From assembly GCF_026011795.1 (NCBI RefSeq), contig NZ_BRVS01000005.1, forward strand, positions 1-64,000: a stretch of 64,000 nt of DNA, read 5' to 3'. A model generated the notes under the pieces. The model was given only the letters and a program-made list of their open reading frames with translations. It was not told the DNA's origin and did not search any database. Shown piece by piece: positions 63,800-64,000 of this stretch. Both the position numbers and the translations under genes were made by a program. Within the stretch, counting starts at the first letter, position 1; each line of letters opens with the position of its first letter. This DNA is from Arthrobacter mangrovi (GTDB lineage Bacteria; Actinomycetota; Actinomycetes; Actinomycetales; Micrococcaceae).

Positions 63800-64000
63800 C
63801 TAGTGGTCCTCGCCCAGTGCGTCGAGCCGCGCCTGTTCGTCCATCTCGATAGCCGACTGGATGACCGGCTCCAGCTCCCCGTTCATGACGGCATCGAGGT
63901 TGTAGGCCTTGTAACCGGTGCGGTGGTCAGCCACCCGGTTCTCCGGGAAGTTGTAGGTCCGGATCCGCTCCGAACGGTCCATGGTGCGGATCTGCGACTT
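63800..64000 (-). CDS. prfA: Peptide chain release factor 1, C-terminal part (cut by edge)
   Basis: Only the last 66 residues are present, including [20 protein letters not shown] and the [19 protein letters not shown] end typical of RF1. The GGQ motif lies outside the window. The stop is 5 bp before the prmC start, so they form one operon. Confidence 0.96.
   Translation of the reverse strand, partial: KSQIRTMDRSERIRTYNFPENRVADHRTGYKAYNLDAVMNGELEPVIQSAIEMDEQARLDALGEDH

Overview
The window is a GC-rich chromosomal segment from an actinobacterium, most likely Arthrobacter or a close relative in the Micrococcaceae. The evidence is the codon bias; actinobacteria-typical families (DUF222/HNH, DUF2017 next to clpS, DUF2550 after atpC, DUF3039, NucS); an ATP synthase with a long delta subunit; and two catabolic enzymes, a 365-aa homoprotocatechuate 2,3-dioxygenase and a 636-aa copper amine oxidase, that look like the well-studied Arthrobacter globiformis enzymes. 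Nothing points to a plasmid or prophage, and I saw no tRNA, rRNA, CRISPR array or insertion sequence.

The left part (1-17.6 kb) is catabolic and accessory. A partial DUF222-type gene runs off the left edge. A four-gene operon for ring cleavage of 3,4-dihydroxyphenylacetate (homoprotocatechuate) follows: a fumarylacetoacetate hydrolase/RraA fusion, a GntR-FCD regulator, hpaE and hpaD, with a palindromic candidate operator over its promoter. After a strong bidirectional hairpin come a DHA2 efflux pump, a small membrane protein translationally coupled to a copper amine oxidase, a divergent TetR regulator, an AraC/FeaR-like regulator and an amino-acid/amine permease. Together these could feed aromatic amines (tyramine, phenylethylamine, dopamine) towards the ring-cleavage operon; this is an inference, because several pathway steps are not in the window. 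An MHS-family symporter diverges from an IclR regulator, and another MFS transporter follows.

The middle part (17.8-43.4 kb) is mixed housekeeping: sbcCD, an aquaporin, an ADP-ribosylglycohydrolase, a short-chain dehydrogenase with a frame-disrupted C-terminus, a DnaQ-BRCT protein, a YtrA-type regulator with its ABC transporter, a HAD hydrolase, DedA, the rdgB-rph-MBL-murI run, DUF2017-clpS, pncB-pncA, a superfamily II helicase, DUF3039, an ABC-2 exporter, an old yellow enzyme and a redox-inactive thioredoxin/TPR protein.

The right part (43.4-64 kb) holds an unrecognised membrane protein divergent from an AI-2E family exporter, nucS with a divergent zinc-ribbon-like protein, nagA, a cold-shock gene with a structured leader, a murA whose active-site cysteine is replaced by aspartate, and DUF2550. 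The complete ATP synthase operon (atpI-like, AtpZ-like, atpBEFHAGDC) follows. It lies downstream of a prfA-prmC-sua5 translation-factor block into which a CapD-like and a WecA-like glycan gene are set. Most genes in the right part are on the minus strand and closely packed with 4-base stop/start overlaps.
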